A DNA stretch of 64,000 bases from an uncultured Bacteroides sp. (GTDB lineage Bacteria; Bacteroidota; Bacteroidia; Bacteroidales; Bacteroidaceae). A program made the translations under genes and the position numbers. Shown piece after piece: positions 31,829-38,664 of this stretch. The stretch covers positions 35,237-99,236 of the forward strand of contig USLU01000016.1 of assembly GCA_900555635.1 (NCBI GenBank), in the 5' to 3' direction. Position 1 is the stretch's first letter; each line of letters begins with the position of its first letter. Under the pieces are notes generated by a model. The model saw nothing but the letters and a program-made list of their open reading frames with translations, had not been told where the DNA came from and made no database searches.

Positions 31829-32092
31829 CTACTTTAAAGCGTTTATTTTTTTGAGATATTCCTCTACTTTGACTTTCCTTTCTTTGAAATATTCAAGGTT
31901 GGCATGATAAGAGGTGGCCATGACTGAGTTTGCGTCAAAGTCATCTTGTATTGATCTCAGAAAATCATTTTCTGTGTCATATAAACTGATATTATTATAC
32001 TGGCTAATTACAAATTCCAGTTCAGCTATTGTTTTGTTAATAAAATCAAGTTCGGCTTGATATGCTTTGATAAGTTCTTCTATCTGTTTCAT
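31829..32092 (-). CDS. Small coiled-coil protein in the right-end block (87 aa)
   Basis: MKQIEELIKAYQAELDFINK and further heptads (KTIAELEFVISQYNN, YFKERKVKVEEYLKKINAL) make an antiparallel helical hairpin. Last gene of the leftward right-end block, 12 bp after the preceding stop. Unknown. AT-rich, unlike the structural genes, so perhaps an accessory gene. Confidence 0.55.
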   Translation of the reverse strand: MKQIEELIKAYQAELDFINKTIAELEFVISQYNNISLYDTENDFLRSIQDDFDANSVMATSYHANLEYFKERKVKVEEYLKKINALK

Positions 32093-32104
32093 ATATACTT
32101 GTTT

Positions 32105-32323
32105 TTAATTTTGTTCTATAATAAATGCTACCGTTTGTGGATTTACATCCCCTTCGATTCCTTTAATTTCCTTATAGCCTGCGATAAATATCATTGCATT
32201 AGTTAATGCTATATCTTGACTGTAATTGCCACTGGCTAAATCTTCTTTGGTTGGATAACTGGATTCTCCTGTAGTGAAAAGCCTCTCACCGTTTAGGGTA
32301 AAATTAATCTTGTAAAGTGCCAT
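32105..32323 (-). CDS. Small unknown protein in the right-end block (72 aa)
   Basis: MALYKINFTLNGERLFTTGE and NAMIFIAGYKEIKGIEGDVN suggest a small beta structure; no motif recognised. AT-rich like the following gene. The 130-bp gap upstream (32324-32453) holds no recognisable gene and is A/T-rich, possibly with a promoter. Confidence 0.5.
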   Translation of the reverse strand: MALYKINFTLNGERLFTTGESSYPTKEDLASGNYSQDIALTNAMIFIAGYKEIKGIEGDVNPQTVAFIIEQN

Positions 32324-32453
32324 AATAATAAATTTAAAAGTTATTCTGCAAAGTTATTACAATATATCAATATCTGCAATAGAAAAAATAGAATGCTAAT
32401 AGTATCGTTACAAAAGAATTTATGAACACAAAGCGATTTTTTCATAACTCAAT

Positions 32454-32984
32454 TTAATAAAGCGATTTTTTTAATTCGAACTGAATCATCTCTGTTAGTT
32501 GACCGGTGAGGTGTTGGGATTGTCCAATGAACTTGCGTTGAATGAATTTGCGTTTGTACTTGCGGGCATGAGTTTTTACTGCATGAGCGCGGACGGTGCC
32601 GGCTTTGATACGCTTGCCGGAACGAATGTAGGATTTGTGTTTATGGGAGCGGCGGTCGTAGGAACGGACTTGTTCGGTGCCTTCTATGGTGAGACCGTCG
32701 TTATGAGGGCGGGCGTATGGAACATCGGTGCCAACGATGGCGTAATCGGTACCAACATGAACTTGGCGGATGCTTCGTTTGAGGCGTCCGCTTTTTATGA
32801 GGGTGGATCCTTTGCGTTTCTTGGTTTTGGGCCATGGGCGTTCGCGCCCGTTGAGCCAGTTCTTTTTGATGAAGCGTTCTTTGGAGAAGTTGACGGCGAG
32901 AACGGCGGCTTTATGGGGGATGCGGGTGATGGTACGGTTGATATTATCACAGATGCGGATGAGGTCGTTGAAATCAGTTTGCAT
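32454..32984 (-). CDS. Mu gpG-like virion morphogenesis protein
   Basis: 176 aa, strongly basic. FSKERFIKKNWLNGRERPWP and TLIKSGRLKRSIRQVHVGTD, YAIVGTDVPYARPHNDG are the hallmark order of phage virion morphogenesis (tail completion) proteins: a helix, a WP(x)KKRKGxTLxxxGxL motif and an IGTxxxYAxxHxxG motif. It completes the tail-neck interface. Placed directly after the tape measure gene on the minus strand, away from the other head genes. Confidence 0.82.
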   Translation of the reverse strand: MQTDFNDLIRICDNINRTITRIPHKAAVLAVNFSKERFIKKNWLNGRERPWPKTKKRKGSTLIKSGRLKRSIRQVHVGTDYAIVGTDVPYARPHNDGLTIEGTEQVRSYDRRSHKHKSYIRSGKRIKAGTVRAHAVKTHARKYKRKFIQRKFIGQSQHLTGQLTEMIQFELKKSLY

Positions 32985-32988
32985 GGCG

Positions 32989-33016
32989 TTTAAACGTGGT
33001 TTAAATGGTGGTTAAT
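32989..33016. promoter_or_regulatory. Three phased TTTAAA/TTAAT sites between right-end genes
   Basis: TTTAAA at 32989 and 33000 and GTTAAT at 33011: three half-sites on an exact 11-bp register, at the junction of the tape measure and gpG-like genes (overlapping the tape measure stop). Confidence 0.5.
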
Positions 33017-34820
33017 AGGTGGACTCAATGCTGCGGACAACACGCATGCACATTTCGGTGAACCATTCTTCTATCTGGTTGGGTTCCATGTGGTGGAGGG
33101 TGGTGTTGGCGGTGTTGATGCCGCCTTTGTTGAAGGCTTCGATGTTGACGGTGAGGCTGCGGATTTGGCGGGCGGAGCCGACAACGGTACCGATGCCATC
33201 GCCGGTGCTGATGGGAGGCGTGGTGGTAGTAGGATTGGTGGCTAAAGGGGGGTGCGATGGGGTGACGGTGGCTGTTGGTTTGCCTTTGTTGCCGGACTTC
33301 CAAGCTTTGATAAATTCACTTTTTATGCCTGTGAGTTGGGTGAGCATGCCGCCGAAGGTATCGCCGGAAGGTTGCTTATAATATTCGAGTGCTTTCCCAA
33401 ATTGGAAACGAAGAAGATGGCTAAACATCATTTGAGTTCTGGCATCATAAGAACTCCAACCTCTTTCAGCTCGTTTGATATCAACATTTAAATCGGCTAA
33501 CTTTTGTTGGAATGTGGCATTATCCATATTCTGGGCATCTTGTAATATTCCGGAATATTTCTCGTTTACTTGTGTTGCGCCTTTGGCATGCTCTCCGCTC
33601 GCTCCTAACATAAGAGCATTCGTTAGTTCTATGGCTGCAAGCTTTAGTTCTGCTATCTTGTACTTTAATGGAAGTAGTGAGGTACCTATCTCTATTTCCA
33701 TTGCATTCAGCTTATTGCGTAGAATTTCGTTTTTATAGTTGAGATCATTCTTTGTTAGTTCTATGGCCTTGTCCATGTCTAACTTTGTTTCGCTGAAGCT
33801 ATTGAAGGTGTTTTGAAGTTGACCACTTTTATCTGTAGCGGCTTGTATCATGGCTATGAGCCCTTCAGAACCGGAGAATTGGTTCTTGAGGGCTACTATT
33901 TTCTTGTCTTTGTCGAGGCCTGCAAACTTTTTGTTTAATTCAAGCATGAGGGTATCGGCTTGCCTGATCTTACCATTGTTTTCGTATATGCTGATGCCTA
34001 CTTTATTGAATGCTTTTATAGTAGTGTCTTTAGTGAGGTCATTGAACATGGACTTTGTAAGTGTGGCGGCTTCGTCAACGGACTTTGTTTTTACAGTGAA
34101 CAAAGCAAGTAGTTTGTTGGCAGTGTCGAAGGATTGATTGTTGGCAGCAGCGGCACCTGCATAGACTGATTGGACTTTGGCGAGTTGGTCAAAGGTGGTT
34201 ACGCCGACTTTGACGGTGGCGTAGGCAGAACGGTTGAATTCATCTAGTTTGTCTGCACCGAAGCCAAAGTTGGCCATACCTTTGGCGGTTCCGGCTATGT
34301 ATTCGTTGAAGTTGGCTTGCATCAGGTTGGCGAATTCACCTTGTTTTTCTACGATGCTTCTGACTTCACTGCCGAACTTACCGGTAGTACTTTGTACGTC
34401 GAAGTAGCCAGTGATGGTTTGTGCGGTATCAAAGCCTTTGTTGTAGGCTGTGCCTAATACCATGCGGCGTAAAGAGGCAATCTCCTTCTTGCTTTTGTCA
34501 AGGTTGAGGTTTGATAGGCCACGGAATTCTGAGTTGAAGTCGGCGGCTTTCTTGGTGGTATAGTCTATGCCTTTCCCTATTGCAAGTATGCCGGCTGTAG
34601 CAAGTGTCAAAGGGTTAGACACGAGTCTGAGGGAACTACCTATGATTGGTAGCTCGTTTGCTATGGCTTTGCTGTTCTTCACAAAATTGTATTTGAGAGA
34701 GTCCATTTTGGTTTGCATAGCATTGACACTGTTGAAAGTGTCTTTCTTTGCTTGGTTTAGGCCCATGCGAACTTTGTTTTTAAGTTCGAGCATGAGTTCT
34801 ATTTTGGCTTGTCCGTTCAT
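33012..34820 (-). CDS. Tail tape measure protein
   Basis: 602 aa, mostly helical: MNGQAKIELMLELKNKVRMG, MQTKMDSLKYNFVKNSKAIA, a hydrophobic centre (ELPIIGSSLRLVSNPLTLAT AGILAIGKG), and TMP-like pieces TKKAADFNSEFRGLSNLNLD, TLTKSMFNDLTKDTTIKAFN. The C-terminus carries SAR-type repeats with Thr/Pro-rich linker (TATVTPSHPPLATNPTTTTPP). It sets tail length and is ejected with DNA. Its location in the leftward right-end block, not next to the chaperones, is unusual. Short for a tape measure, so a short tail. Confidence 0.82.
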   Translation of the reverse strand: MNGQAKIELMLELKNKVRMGLNQAKKDTFNSVNAMQTKMDSLKYNFVKNSKAIANELPIIGSSLRLVSNPLTLATAGILAIGKGIDYTTKKAADFNSEFRGLSNLNLDKSKKEIASLRRMVLGTAYNKGFDTAQTITGYFDVQSTTGKFGSEVRSIVEKQGEFANLMQANFNEYIAGTAKGMANFGFGADKLDEFNRSAYATVKVGVTTFDQLAKVQSVYAGAAAANNQSFDTANKLLALFTVKTKSVDEAATLTKSMFNDLTKDTTIKAFNKVGISIYENNGKIRQADTLMLELNKKFAGLDKDKKIVALKNQFSGSEGLIAMIQAATDKSGQLQNTFNSFSETKLDMDKAIELTKNDLNYKNEILRNKLNAMEIEIGTSLLPLKYKIAELKLAAIELTNALMLGASGEHAKGATQVNEKYSGILQDAQNMDNATFQQKLADLNVDIKRAERGWSSYDARTQMMFSHLLRFQFGKALEYYKQPSGDTFGGMLTQLTGIKSEFIKAWKSGNKGKPTATVTPSHPPLATNPTTTTPPISTGDGIGTVVGSARQIRSLTVNIEAFNKGGINTANTTLHHMEPNQIEEWFTEMCMRVVRSIESTY

Positions 34821-34849
34821 ATCATCAACACATTACATTCCTAATGTGG

Positions 34850-34880
34850 CAAATGTAGAGAATGTTTTTGAAAGGGACAA
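34850..34880 (-). promoter_or_regulatory. Promoter for the right-end leftward block
   Basis: On the minus strand TTG (plus 34878-34880), 20 bp, TACATTTG (34850-34857), a full Bacteroides -33/-7 pair 30 bp upstream of the tape measure ATG. It is only about 90 bp from the phage end. Confidence 0.7.
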
Positions 34881-34888
34881 TATAGTAA

Positions 34889-34910
34889 GGGCAACCCTGA
34901 AAGGCTGCCC
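34889..34910. other. Hairpin at the right end
   Basis: GGGCAACC (34889-34896) and GGCTGCCC (34903-34910), one mismatch. Lies between the right-end promoter and the transposase sites. Could insulate the promoter from incoming host transcription. Confidence 0.4.
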
Positions 34911-34920
34911 AAAATGGAAT

Positions 34921-34973
34921 TTATACGATTTGTTTTTTTAGGTTGTACTATTTGATTTGGCGATTATAAGACT
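34921..34973 (-). other. Right prophage end: transposase sites R2, R1 and target duplication
   Basis: Inverted copies of the left-end core: R2 at 34921-34934 (AACAAATCGTATAA on the minus strand) and R1 at 34943-34955 (TCAAATAGTACAA), 22 bp apart like Mu R1-R2. The phage ends at 34967 and AAGACT follows at 34968-34973, equal to the left flank. Confidence 0.7.
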
Positions 34974-35359
34974 TTTATCTTAATGCTCAATATATTTTTT
35001 GTTAATCAATCATACTGGGAGGTAATGTCCCTCTGTTGCCAAGAATAGGTTGTCGGGTCATGTGCAATATGTGTTTTGTTGATGAAAGAGGAGAGAGCCG
35101 TTCCTGTGCCATTTATCTTTATGGTTCAGCGCTTCTGAGAATATCGCATAAACGATCTTTTGGGGAGAGGTTGAAAAGCAAATATTTATATAGTAATGAT
35201 GAGGGTGTCAAAAGTACTTTTCACCACAGATTACACAGATTATCGCAGATTATATATGCTGATAATCAATGGTCTAATTTCAATCTGTGTTAATCTGTGT
35301 AATCTGTGGTGAGTTATGGCACATCCGCCATTTCTAAAATTGTTGTGTAAATCAGTTTC
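34974..35359. other. Host intergenic region right of the prophage
   Basis: No convincing gene. An 85-codon frame at 35036-35293 runs into a repeat and is probably spurious. Holds the inverted-repeat element at 35222-35311. Confidence 0.6.
35222..35311. repeat. Inverted-repeat element, 21-bp perfect arms
   Basis: Arms 35222-35242 (starting CACCACAGATTACACAG) and 35291-35311 are perfectly complementary, with a 48-bp A/T-rich middle carrying further TAATCTGTG-type copies. Such CACAGATTA repeats are dispersed in Bacteroidetes genomes, from memory, as REP/MITE-like elements. Here it sits 3' of the GH125 gene and may also stop transcription. Confidence 0.8.
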
Positions 35360-36826
35360 TTACTGAATACTGTTCAGTAGGTCCAGCTTACCTTCATTCA
35401 CCAATTTCAGAATGAGTTCACCGAATAATGTATTTTGCCATGCAAACCACGCACGGGTGAATTTATTGGGATTATCCTTGTGGAAAGATTCGTGCATAAA
35501 GCCGGTTCCGGCTTCCGTATCCATCAGCATCTTCACGCAGGTCTTGATTTCTTCATCATTTTGGCTTGTAAAAGCTTTCATCATGATACTCATGGGCCAG
35601 ATCATGTCATAGCCGATGTGAGGACCGCCAATTCCTTCGCCTGCCTTGCCCTTGAAGAAGTAAGGATTGTCCTCGCTCCATACAAAGCGGCGGGTGTTTT
35701 GATAAATAGGATTATTGATGTCTACATCGCCCAGATAAGGTAAAGCAATCAGGCTTGGTACGTTGGCATCGTCCATTAATAACTGGTTACCGAATCCATC
35801 TACCTCAAAAGCGTAGATTGTGCCATACTTGGGATGATTATAGGTAGCGTACTTCTGTAATGCAGTTTCTACTTCCTGAGCCAGGCTGGTGCATTCTTTC
35901 GCCAACTCCGGCTGCTGATTGACTGCTGTTAGAATCTCGGCAGCTTTGCGTAAAGAAGATACGGCAAAGAAGTTGGATGGTATCAGGAACTGAAAAGTTG
36001 TTGCGTCATCCGAAGGACGGAAAGAGGAAGCTATCAGTCCTACCGGTTTCACCGGGTTGCCCCAACCGTCGTTTGTCATGGTATCCAGTGCACGTTCCGT
36101 CTTGCGCTGAAAATGATAGGAGCCCCGTCCGTCGCGGCGTTGTTGGTCGCGGAAGGTTTTCAGGATATTTTGAATGGCTTTGATCCATTCGGCGTCAAAG
36201 ATGCTTGCATCACCCGTAGTCTTCCAGTAATGATAAGCAAGACGCAACGGATAACATAATGAATCAATCTCCCATTTGCGTTCGTGTACTTCGTCGTTCA
36301 TATCGGTGAGGTCGGTTTTCCAGTGTCCGTTAGGGATGGGGCCATCGTTGAACGCATTGGCAAAAGGGTCTACATTTATCAATTTGAATTGGCGGTTAAT
36401 CACTCCCACCAACATCTCTTTCAATTCTTTATCTTCGTTGGCTAGTTGTACATAAGGCCACACCTGCGCTCCTGAATCCCGAAGCCACATAGCGTGTATA
36501 TCTCCGGTATATACAAAAGTGTCCGGTTTTCCGTCTTTCTTGTCTTTGCGGAAGTGGACGGTAGTATCCAATGTGTTTGGAAAACAGTTGGCGAACATCC
36601 ATGCCAACTTCTGATTTTTCAGTAACTGCTGTATCCGTTGAATTTGCCCTTCAACGGCTTTGGAACGGAACAAGCGTTTAGACTCTACGGGGCGATTGTC
36701 TTTCTTGATGGCATCTGAAGCGCATATATAGCTGCTTTCGTCCGATTGCATGGCAAAAGCGGAAGGAGTTGCCAATAACATTGCCGCTAAAGTACAAGTG
36801 GTAATAATTGTCTGTTTTTTCATCAT
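35360..36826 (-). CDS. GH125 exo-alpha-1,6-mannosidase, exported
   Basis: 488 aa with a signal peptide (MMKKQTIITTCTLAAMLLAT PSAFA). The mature part has the family features of GH125 (formerly DUF1237): FVYTGDIHAMWLRDSGAQVW (catalytic Asp region), NGHWKTDLTDMNDEVHERKW, EIDSLCYPLRLAYHYW, GWGNPVKPVGLIASSFRPSD, GIGGPHIGYDMIWPMSIMMK (catalytic Glu/GP region). It hydrolyses terminal alpha-1,6-mannose of N-glycans, metal-independently. A -7 box TACCTTTG (minus, at 36891-36898) lies 65 bp upstream. No mannan PUL is next to it here. Confidence 0.9.
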   Translation of the reverse strand: MMKKQTIITTCTLAAMLLATPSAFAMQSDESSYICASDAIKKDNRPVESKRLFRSKAVEGQIQRIQQLLKNQKLAWMFANCFPNTLDTTVHFRKDKKDGKPDTFVYTGDIHAMWLRDSGAQVWPYVQLANEDKELKEMLVGVINRQFKLINVDPFANAFNDGPIPNGHWKTDLTDMNDEVHERKWEIDSLCYPLRLAYHYWKTTGDASIFDAEWIKAIQNILKTFRDQQRRDGRGSYHFQRKTERALDTMTNDGWGNPVKPVGLIASSFRPSDDATTFQFLIPSNFFAVSSLRKAAEILTAVNQQPELAKECTSLAQEVETALQKYATYNHPKYGTIYAFEVDGFGNQLLMDDANVPSLIALPYLGDVDINNPIYQNTRRFVWSEDNPYFFKGKAGEGIGGPHIGYDMIWPMSIMMKAFTSQNDEEIKTCVKMLMDTEAGTGFMHESFHKDNPNKFTRAWFAWQNTLFGELILKLVNEGKLDLLNSIQ

Positions 36827-36890
36827 GTTTAATGTTTATTCGGTTTATAATCGCGTGTTTTATTGAAATAATCTATGCTTCAAAATGGCT

Positions 36891-36898
36891 CAAAGGTA
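36891..36898 (-). promoter_or_regulatory. -7 box for the GH125 gene
   Basis: TACCTTTG on the minus strand fits TAnnTTTG; no clear TTG at 19-21 bp, so weak. Transcript start would be near 36884, giving a ~58-nt leader. Confidence 0.4.
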
Positions 36899-36993
36899 AG
36901 TCATATTTGTTTTGTACGGGTAGATAATACGCAATTTTTTTTTCTGTGATGCTAAGGATATTAATCACTCTGTATTCTATTCTAAAATAAAAT

Positions 36994-37035
36994 AGCCACA
37001 CTGCAAGATGTTGAGAGTCTCGTTGCAGTGTGGCT
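36994..37035. terminator. Terminator of the downstream ECF sigma gene
   Basis: AGCCACACTGCAA (36994-37006) and TTGCAGTGTGGCT (37023-37035), perfect 13-bp stem. On the minus strand it is followed by ATTTTATTTT. It ends the sigma gene at 37091. Confidence 0.85.
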
Positions 37036-37090
37036 TTGCCATGTTATCAGGTGAGAATGTTTGGCAATTTGTAAGGTTTAGGTGATATGT

Positions 37091-37594
37091 TTATACGAAA
37101 TCTTTTAGTTCTTGCTGTAACTTCTGGCGTGTGAAGAAGATACGGCTCTTCACAGTTCCTAGCGGTACTCCAAGTTTCTCTGCAATCTCGCGATATTTGA
37201 ATCCTGAGACATGCATGGAGAAGGGAACTTTGTATTCGCGTGGCAATGAGTTGACGATGCGGTGCATCTCTTTTAAGTCATAATTGCTCTCAGTACTTTC
37301 AAAGGCATTGTCACGCGGCAGGTTTAGGTGATAGAGGTTCTCGGTGGTATCCACAAATGTCTGGTCACGTACTACTTTACGGTAGTTGTTGATAAAGATA
37401 TTGCGCATAATGGTATATATCCAACCTTTAAAATTAGTGTCGGGCATATATTTGTCTTCATTATCTAAAGCTTTCAGAGATGTCTCTTGCAGCAAGTCGT
37501 TAGCTTCTTCACGATCAGAGGTGAGTTTGAATGCAAAGCGTAAAAGGTCATCTTGTACTCCGAGTAAATCTTTGGTAAATGTTCTACTATTCAT
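37091..37594 (-). CDS. ECF-type sigma-70 factor, copy 1
   Basis: 167 aa. Region 2 (LLRFAFKLTSDREEANDLLQETSLKALD with the -10 melting part NFKGWIYTIMRNIFINNYRK) and region 4 (IVNSLPREYKVPFSMHVSGF, IAEKLGVPLGTVKSRIFFTR). Length and domain order are those of small Bacteroides sigma-70 factors. No anti-sigma gene adjoins it. It is a close duplicate of the gene at 37936; the encoded proteins agree at most positions. A conserved upstream block suggests common or autogenous control. Confidence 0.88.
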   Translation of the reverse strand: MNSRTFTKDLLGVQDDLLRFAFKLTSDREEANDLLQETSLKALDNEDKYMPDTNFKGWIYTIMRNIFINNYRKVVRDQTFVDTTENLYHLNLPRDNAFESTESNYDLKEMHRIVNSLPREYKVPFSMHVSGFKYREIAEKLGVPLGTVKSRIFFTRQKLQQELKDFV

Positions 37595-37634
37595 ATGTGT
37601 GAGGTTTTTTTAAATTTATTGTTCGTTCTGTTTT

Positions 37635-37696
37635 GGTGTTGCAAGTTTACGGAAGATTTCCCGATGTGGCGGGTGGATTTTAAACACTCTTTAGGG
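37635..37696 (-). promoter_or_regulatory. Conserved upstream block of sigma gene copy 1
   Basis: Shares with the copy at 38477-38539 a CCCTAAAGAGTGTTT-type segment (minus strand, near 37675-37696) and a CGTAnnnTTGCAACACC segment nearer the gene. The divergent DNA between them makes these two islands stand out as a likely promoter, perhaps recognised by the sigma factor itself. Confidence 0.45.
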
Positions 37697-37829
37697 ATAA
37701 AACTGACAATTGATAGATATTGGGTGTAGGTTTGATAGAATTCGGTTTGTTTGATTGGGCTCTGTGGGGAAATGATTTATCTCTATTTCGATAGGGGTAT
37801 CTTCATAATGTTGAGCCTGAAGAGGTATT

Positions 37830-37876
37830 AAAGAATAAAGGCAGATCCGGATCTTGCCGGTCTGCCTTTATTCTTT
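37830..37876. terminator. Bidirectional terminator between the sigma genes
   Basis: AAAGAATAAAGGCAGA (37830-37845) and TCTGCCTTTATTCTTT (37861-37876), 16-bp perfect stem plus CCGG/CCGG inside. T-runs on both sides. It terminates the sigma gene copy 2. Confidence 0.85.
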
Positions 37877-37935
37877 TTGATACAACTAAAATCTGTACTA
37901 TAAATTATGTATATTGATGATTGTTCCTGCTTTTG

Positions 37936-38439
37936 CTAAACAAAATCTTTCAACTCTTGTTGTAGCTTCTGACGGGTAAAGAAAATGCGGCTCTTCACTG
38001 TGCCTAGGGGAAGTCCCAATCTTTCTGCTATTTCGCGATACTTGAATCCGGAAACGTGCATGGAGAAGGGTATTTTGTATTCGCGCGGAAGGGCATTGAC
38101 AATACGGTGCATCTCCTTGAGGTCGTAAGCGCTTTCAGTGCTTTCAGAGGCGGTGTCGCGGGGCAAATTCAGGTGATAAAGATTATCAGTCTGATCGACA
38201 AAAGTCTGATCGCGCATTACTTTACGGTAGTTGTTGATAAAGATGTTGCGCATGATGGTATATATCCAACCTTTAAAATTAGTGTCGGGCATATATTTAT
38301 CTTCATTATCTAAAGCTTTCAGAGATGTTTCTTGGAGCAGGTCGTTGGCTTCTTCACGGTCGGAAGTTAATTTGAATGCAAAGCGTAATAAATCGTCTTG
38401 AACTCCTACCAGGTCTTTTGCAAATGTTACACTCTTCAT
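37936..38439 (-). CDS. ECF-type sigma-70 factor, copy 2
   Basis: 167 aa, nearly identical to the product of 37091: same DLLRFAFKLTSDREEANDLL, MRNIFINNYRKV and SRIFFTRQKLQQELKDFV, differing at the N-terminus (MKSVTFAKDLVGVQ versus MNSRTFTKDLLGVQ) and a few sites (RDQTFVDQTDNLYH, DTASESTESAYD). Long runs are also identical at DNA level, so duplication is recent or kept alike by conversion. Function not known; Bacteroides have many such factors. Confidence 0.88.
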   Translation of the reverse strand: MKSVTFAKDLVGVQDDLLRFAFKLTSDREEANDLLQETSLKALDNEDKYMPDTNFKGWIYTIMRNIFINNYRKVMRDQTFVDQTDNLYHLNLPRDTASESTESAYDLKEMHRIVNALPREYKIPFSMHVSGFKYREIAERLGLPLGTVKSRIFFTRQKLQQELKDFV

Positions 38440-38476
38440 AATGTGTTATGTTTTAATGTTAATTGTTCGTTTCGTT

Positions 38477-38539
38477 TGGTGTTGCAATACTACGAACTTT
38501 CTCTCTCTTCAACCGACGGATTTCAAACACTCTTTAGGG
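38477..38539 (-). promoter_or_regulatory. Conserved upstream block of sigma gene copy 2
   Basis: Counterpart of the block at 37635-37696. Followed further upstream (38553-38591) by two tandem copies of ttgatagatattaggtgta; one copy exists near the first sigma gene (about 37711). Confidence 0.45.
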
Positions 38540-38631
38540 GAAAAACTGCCAATTGATAGATATTAGGTGTATTTTGATAGATATTAGGTGTAGTTTTCTG
38601 TTGATTTTTTGCGATTAATTAAAAAGATGCG

Positions 38632-38639
38632 TTAATTTT
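38632..38639 (+). promoter_or_regulatory. -7 box for glsA
   Basis: TAATTTTG fits TAnnTTTG; transcription would start near 38646 and supports ATG 38665 as glsA start rather than the upstream TTG at 38638. Confidence 0.55.
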
Positions 38640-38664
38640 GCGCATTCATTTCATCGAAAGAAGA

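Larger units (their letters stand above)
660..34967. mobile_element. Mu-like transposable prophage, complete (34.3 kb)
   Basis: The element carries a DDE transposase and MuB-type ATPase, a repressor block, Mu-type head genes (gp36, portal DUF935, F-like minor head protein, I/Z-type protease-scaffold), a contractile tail (sheath, tube, baseplate), a lysis cassette and tail fibre. The borders were set from the sequence: AAGACT occurs at 654-659 and again at 34968-34973, and the inward 25 bp from each border align at 18 of 25 positions without a gap, both starting ATA. Internal secondary sites (766-779 and 34921-34934) resemble the terminal ones. No key module is visibly broken, so it may be active. 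The exact border is inferred and could shift by a base. Confidence 0.85.

Noticed and set aside
35036..35293. 85-codon plus-strand frame
   Set aside because: Its 3' part is the inverted-repeat element and the composition is not protein-like.
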